Of a stretch of DNA of 64,000 bases, positions 60,145 through 64,000 are shown piece after piece. Position 1 is the first letter of the stretch; the number at the start of each line of letters is the position of its first letter. Position numbers and translations under genes: made by a program. The notes under the pieces are model-generated. The model worked only from the letters and a program-made list of their open reading frames with translations, was not told the DNA's origin and searched no databases. The stretch is from Anaerolineae bacterium (GTDB taxonomy: Bacteria; Chloroflexota; Anaerolineae; Aggregatilineales; Phototrophicaceae): positions 124,001-188,000 of the forward strand of contig JAJEFB010000036.1 in NCBI GenBank assembly GCA_022820665.1. Reading direction: 5' to 3'.

Positions 60145-61848
60145 TCAAGCGGCGATTCGACGCCGCAACAAATTCCACAGCCAGACCAGTTCCTCCAGTC
60201 GCAATACCCGCGCCATTATCAAGAATATGCTCCCGTAAAGCAGTGCGCACACAGTCACCAGCAGCGCCTCGTGCAGGATGCTCGCCGCGCCAAAAGCCGC
60301 GCTCAAATATGGCAAAGTCGCCAGAGCCGCTACAGCCATCGTTAGTGAGGCGACGGCTGTCTTGAAGACGGTCGTCGCCATTCGCTGCGAACCAAAGCCA
60401 TCGAGTCGCCGCCAAAGCAGGTATCCAGAGATCGAAGCGTGGACAAAATGCTTGAGGCTGTCGGCGATCATTAAACTGAACAAGCCGAAAGAATCGAAGA
60501 GAAGCAGAGCGGCGCCCATATAACAGACCAGGCTCACGACGCCGACCAGCGCCGGCGTCAGCGTATCTTTGCGGGCATAAAAGGCGTAAACCAGGAGCAG
60601 ATCAACAGCGGCGAAAGGCAATCCGATCAGGTACAAGCGTAATGCTTGCGCCGTGACCTGCGTATCCGCCGCGCCGAAAGCGCCATGCTCGAACAGCAAG
60701 GCGATGATCGGGATCGCCAGCACGAACAAGCCCGTCGCCGCGGGCAAGATCAGCGTGGCGGTCAAGCGCAATCCCAGGCCTAAGGTATCCTGAAAAGCGC
60801 GCCGGCCGTCTTCGGTCATCTCAGACGATTGCCGCGCCAGGGTCGGCAAGATGGCGATGCTTATGGCTGTCGCGACCAAACCTTGGGGAAATTGGATGAG
60901 CGTCGTCGCCCAAACCATATAGGCGATCCCGCCCGCGCCCGTTTGGTTGGCGATGTTGTAGCTAAAGGGCCGGATGATGAGCGTGTCCATGATCAGCGAA
61001 AACATCACCGGCGCATAGAGCAAGGCGATGCTGCGCAGCGCGGGATGACGCCAGCGGATGCGCAAACGAAGTCGGCGCAATTGCAGCCCGGGCAACTGCA
61101 ATGCCATCTGGGCGATGGCGCCGATCAACCAGCCGAGCGCGACGACCATGATGCCGCTCGCTGGCCGCGCCAAGACAAAGGGATTCAGGCTGGCGATCTC
61201 GCCCAACTTCGCTTGCAGCGCCATCGACGGCACAAGCGCCAATGTCACCAACACCGTGCAAGCGTTGAAGACGACACCCGCAAAGGCCGGCAAGGTAAAG
61301 GAACGCAGCGCGAAAAGCGTCCCGCTGAAAACGGCGAACAAGCTCATGCAGATCAATGCCGGCGCGGTCATGCGCAGCATATCGGTGGCGAGCCGGACGG
61401 TGCCCGCGTCGGCGCCGCTGGCAACAGCCATAACGATCTGCGGGGCGAAGATCTCGATCAGCAGCACCAGCAGCGCCAGCGCCACCGTTACCAGGCTCAT
61501 AAGAATTGACACTACGCGCCACAATTCGTCTTTGCCGCGCGTGACGATGATTTCGCTCAGCACCGGAACGATTGCGCCGTTGATATGCCCGCCAATGAGC
61601 AGGTCGTAGATAGCGCGGGGTACGATGATGGCGACTTGAAAAGCGTCCACCGCGCCGCTGGCGCCGAATAGAAATGTGAGCATGGTTTCCCGCGCCAAAC
61701 CAAGAACGCGACTGAAGATATTGCCTAGCGCGAGAATGCCGCTGGCGCCCGCCACGTTGGCGTTGGTGCGTTCCTGCTCCGCGGCTTGCCCGTCGCTGGA
61801 AGGGGGCGAGTCTTCAGCACTGGGGTGTGACGGCTGCTCCGCTTTCAT
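60145..61848 (-). CDS. murJ: Lipid II flippase MurJ
   Basis: A 567-residue membrane protein of the MOP superfamily that flips lipid II across the membrane for cell-wall synthesis. After a 35-residue hydrophilic tail it has fourteen predicted helices. Markers: GNIFSRVLGLARETMLTFLFG, V-D-A-F-Q-V-A, G-A-I-V-P-V-L-S-E, F-P-Q-G-L-V-A-T-A-I-S-I-A-I-L-P and A-F-Y-A-R-K-D-T. Divergent from recD2 with a 174-bp gap. Confidence 0.92.
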   Translation of the reverse strand: MKAEQPSHPSAEDSPPSSDGQAAEQERTNANVAGASGILALGNIFSRVLGLARETMLTFLFGASGAVDAFQVAIIVPRAIYDLLIGGHINGAIVPVLSEIIVTRGKDELWRVVSILMSLVTVALALLVLLIEIFAPQIVMAVASGADAGTVRLATDMLRMTAPALICMSLFAVFSGTLFALRSFTLPAFAGVVFNACTVLVTLALVPSMALQAKLGEIASLNPFVLARPASGIMVVALGWLIGAIAQMALQLPGLQLRRLRLRIRWRHPALRSIALLYAPVMFSLIMDTLIIRPFSYNIANQTGAGGIAYMVWATTLIQFPQGLVATAISIAILPTLARQSSEMTEDGRRAFQDTLGLGLRLTATLILPAATGLFVLAIPIIALLFEHGAFGAADTQVTAQALRLYLIGLPFAAVDLLLVYAFYARKDTLTPALVGVVSLVCYMGAALLLFDSFGLFSLMIADSLKHFVHASISGYLLWRRLDGFGSQRMATTVFKTAVASLTMAVAALATLPYLSAAFGAASILHEALLVTVCALLYGSIFLIMARVLRLEELVWLWNLLRRRIAA

Positions 61849-62022
61849 GACTTCGACTTTCGCCTGGGACCTAGGCTCGAATAACGCGCTTCAATATACA
61901 CCCGCGGCGCTGATATGCTCAATCGGCAAAAGAGAGGCGGCCTTCCTGGCTCAACACATCTGCCTTAGCGGAATCCACAAAGCATACTACAATCAAAAAA
62001 GACCAATGATGGACTGCCCGGC

Positions 62023-64000
62023 ATGGACGAACAAATACAAGGCGCGATCGAACGCATCACCTATTTCAACGAAGACAACGGCTACAGCGTCATCAAGATC
62101 ACCCCCGACAAGCGCTATCCTCGGGCGCAGGCGCGCGATGGAACCGTCACCGTCGTCGGGATTATGCCAGCTTTGCAAGAAGGCGAATCGGCGCAGTTCA
62201 GCGGCGCCTGGGTCAACGATGACCGATATGGTTTCCAGTTTCGCGCCGAGCAAACCATACCAATCGCGCCACATACTGCGAAGGGCCTCATCAGTTACCT
62301 GAGCAGCGGCATCGTCAAGGGCATCGGACCGCGCACCGCCGAGAAGATCGTCAACCACTTCGGCGAGAAGACCGTCGAAATACTCGACACAGATCCGCGG
62401 CGTATTCATGAAGTGCCGGAGCTCAAGACAAAGTTGGCGGATAATCTCATCGACGCCTGGGCGAAAAACCGCATCACGCGCAATTTGCTGATCTATCTGC
62501 AAGGCTTGGGCATCAGCGCCAAGATCTCCCGGCGCATCATCAACGAATACGGCGCGCAGACGCGGACGATCGTCGAGCGCAATCCCTATCAACTGGCGGA
62601 GGACGTCTTCACAATCGGGTTTCGCAAGGCTGATCAGATCGCCAGGAACCTGGGCGTAGAAGTTGATGCTAAGTACCGTCTGCGGGCAGGCTTGCATCAC
62701 ACGCTGAACGAGTTGTCGCGCGAGGGCCATACCTACGCCCCGCAAGACGAGTTGATCGAGACCGCTTGCGAATTGCTCGGTACTGACGACAAACAGGCTT
62801 TGAAGATCGCCCTGCATGGACAAGTGACCGCTGACAAACTCATGGAAGACCGGCTGCATGATGGCGCAGGCGCGGAGTTGATCAGCGCGATCTATTTGCC
62901 GCGCTTCTTCCGCGCGGAAACGGGGGTCGCCACTCAGATGCGCGCTCTGGTCGCGAGCCCGAGTATCATCATTCAGGATCATCGCAAAACAGATTGGAGG
63001 CGATTCTTGCGGCAATTGAGCGCGAGCAACCAAGTCGATTTGTCGCCGCAACAACAAGGCGCGGTGCGCGCAGCGCTTTCCAGCAAAGTCAGCGTCTTGA
63101 CCGGCGGACCGGGCACCGGCAAAACGACCACCCTGCAAATGCTCATCGGCGCGCTCAATGACGGCGACTACGCCTACAAGCTGGCATCGCCGACCGGGCG
63201 CGCCGCCAAACGCCTTTCGGAAGCGACCGGCGTGCCAGCGAGCACAATACACCGTCTTCTGGGCTTCTCAGCCGAGATCGGCGGCTTCGAGCACGACGAA
63301 GAGAACCCGCTGCCAGTCGATATGGTCGTCATCGACGAAGCCTCCATGCTGGACTTGCAACTATTCCACAGCTTGCTGCGCGCCCTGCCGGCCAGCGCGC
63401 ACCTGCTCCTTGTCGGCGATGTCGACCAGTTGCCCTCGGTTGGCGCCGGCAACGTATTGCGCGATGTCATCGAGAGCGGTATCGCATCGGTCACGCGCCT
63501 CGATCAAATCTTCCGACAAGACGATGACAGCCATATCGTCAGCAATGCGCATCGTATCAACGAGGGATTGGAGCCATACACCGGCAACGAGAGCAAAGAC
63601 TTCTTCTTCTTCAACATCGCTGAACCGGAAGCGGCGGCGGATATGCTGGTTGATATCGTGAGAACGCGAATTCCCGCGCGCTGGGGATTGGATCCCGTGC
63701 GCGACATCCAGGTGATATCGCCGATGTACCGTGGCTTGATCGGCGTCAACAACCTCAACAATCGCTTGCAGGGGGAACTGAATGACGACCTCCGCATGGC
63801 CAGCGTCAAACTGGGCGGGCGCGTCTTCCGCGTCGGCGACAAAGTCATGCAGACCCGCAACAACTACGAAAAAGATGTCTTCAACGGCGATATCGGCTTC
63901 ATCGACAGCATCGACGACGATGACAACTCCCTGGAAGTCGTTATTGACGGCAACTACATAAGCTACGATTACAGCGAAACCGACGACCTGATGCACGCCT
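62023..64000 (+). CDS. recD2: RecD-like SF1B helicase RecD2 (N-terminal part, runs off the window)
   Basis: An open frame from the ATG at 62023 to the window end, 659 codons without a stop. The N-terminal OB-like and HhH region holds G-I-V-K-G-I-G-P-R-T-A-E-K-I-V and TIGFRKADQIARNLG. Walker A is T-G-G-P-G-T-G-K-T-T-T, then SPTGRAAKRLSEATG, Walker B V-V-I-D-E-A-S-M-L-D, and the Q-L-P-S-V-G-A-G-N-V-L motif III. The long N-terminal extension separates RecD2 from RecBCD RecD. It unwinds DNA 5'-to-3' in repair. No strong ribosome site precedes the ATG. About 70 residues of the C-terminal helicase domain probably lie beyond the window. Confidence 0.93.
   Translation, partial: MDEQIQGAIERITYFNEDNGYSVIKITPDKRYPRAQARDGTVTVVGIMPALQEGESAQFSGAWVNDDRYGFQFRAEQTIPIAPHTAKGLISYLSSGIVKGIGPRTAEKIVNHFGEKTVEILDTDPRRIHEVPELKTKLADNLIDAWAKNRITRNLLIYLQGLGISAKISRRIINEYGAQTRTIVERNPYQLAEDVFTIGFRKADQIARNLGVEVDAKYRLRAGLHHTLNELSREGHTYAPQDELIETACELLGTDDKQALKIALHGQVTADKLMEDRLHDGAGAELISAIYLPRFFRAETGVATQMRALVASPSIIIQDHRKTDWRRFLRQLSASNQVDLSPQQQGAVRAALSSKVSVLTGGPGTGKTTTLQMLIGALNDGDYAYKLASPTGRAAKRLSEATGVPASTIHRLLGFSAEIGGFEHDEENPLPVDMVVIDEASMLDLQLFHSLLRALPASAHLLLVGDVDQLPSVGAGNVLRDVIESGIASVTRLDQIFRQDDDSHIVSNAHRINEGLEPYTGNESKDFFFFNIAEPEAAADMLVDIVRTRIPARWGLDPVRDIQVISPMYRGLIGVNNLNNRLQGELNDDLRMASVKLGGRVFRVGDKVMQTRNNYEKDVFNGDIGFIDSIDDDDNSLEVVIDGNYISYDYSETDDLMHA

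Noticed and set aside
61993..63252. Minus-strand frame of 419 codons
   Set aside because: Antisense to recD2, whose helicase motifs are unmistakable; the frame is a by-product of GC-rich codon bias.
1..64000. Search for tRNA, rRNA, CRISPR arrays, prophage or transposase genes
   Set aside because: No tRNA cloverleaf, rRNA-like stretch, regularly spaced direct repeats, integrase or transposase motifs were seen; only small non-coding repeats.

Overview
The window is one continuous stretch of a bacterial chromosome, fairly GC-rich and densely coded on both strands. No rRNA, tRNA, CRISPR array, phage or transposase gene was seen. The gene mix suggests a heterotrophic Chloroflexota bacterium, Anaerolineae-like, living on plant or algal polysaccharide debris: many carbohydrate ABC transporters, GH51 arabinofuranosidase, sulfatase, mannonate dehydratase, PhyH dioxygenase, and Sec-exported binding proteins with A-x-A type signal ends and no lipobox. 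The phylum is an inference from gene style; no marker gene was available to prove it.

Layout. 1-5400: the end of a phosphate uptake operon (pstA-pstB), a MITE-like element, then three tandem paralogous solute-binding proteins (ABC_sub_bind type) on the minus strand, one broken by an in-frame TAA. 5557-12172: housekeeping and maintenance genes on the plus strand (nadK, a zinc-ribbon membrane protein, recN, a solitary GmrSD-like DUF262/HNH protein, a small unknown protein, trxB). 12169-12696: a RelE-type toxin/antitoxin pair whose toxin looks frameshifted. 12831-20381: minus-strand operon A (binding protein, two permeases, M20 amidohydrolase, GHL6-type glycoside hydrolase, PhyH dioxygenase). 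21025-27619: minus-strand operon B (glycerol-1-phosphate-dehydrogenase-like enzyme, binding protein, two permeases, DegT aminotransferase, M55 D-aminopeptidase), divergent from a Gfo/Idh/MocA oxidoreductase and a cupin. 29509-32298: a 929-residue secreted protein made of four tandem units of about 223 residues.

32372-35030 holds two Fic proteins; the second has lost both the catalytic histidine and the inhibitory glutamate. 35087-39515 is a duplicated acyl-CoA dehydrogenase plus MFS block, with the second dehydrogenase reduced to a 5' fragment. 39619-45051 is an LplB/LplC-type ABC operon with a binding protein and a sulfatase. 45042-52656 is an arabinoside utilisation locus: a LacI-family repressor divergent from GH51 arabinofuranosidase, an AraN/P/Q-like transporter and an FGGY kinase. 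Two identical-arm operators (TGTTTA-N-TAAACA) flank a near-consensus promoter there. 52657-57062 is a minus-strand run (CNNM-type membrane protein, cdd, SnoaL-like, two VOC/PhnB-like copies, DUF1801, MpaB-like oxygenase). 57763-64000 contains uxuA, an MFS transporter, murJ and the start of recD2, which runs off the window.

Together the loci describe an organism that imports and dismantles sugars and sugar derivatives through separate ABC systems. Three of the four transporter operons carry palindromic DNA between the binding-protein gene and the next gene. The points most worth attention are the secreted repeat protein, the Fic pseudoenzyme pair, the aminocyclitol-like gene set of operon B and the paired LacI operators.
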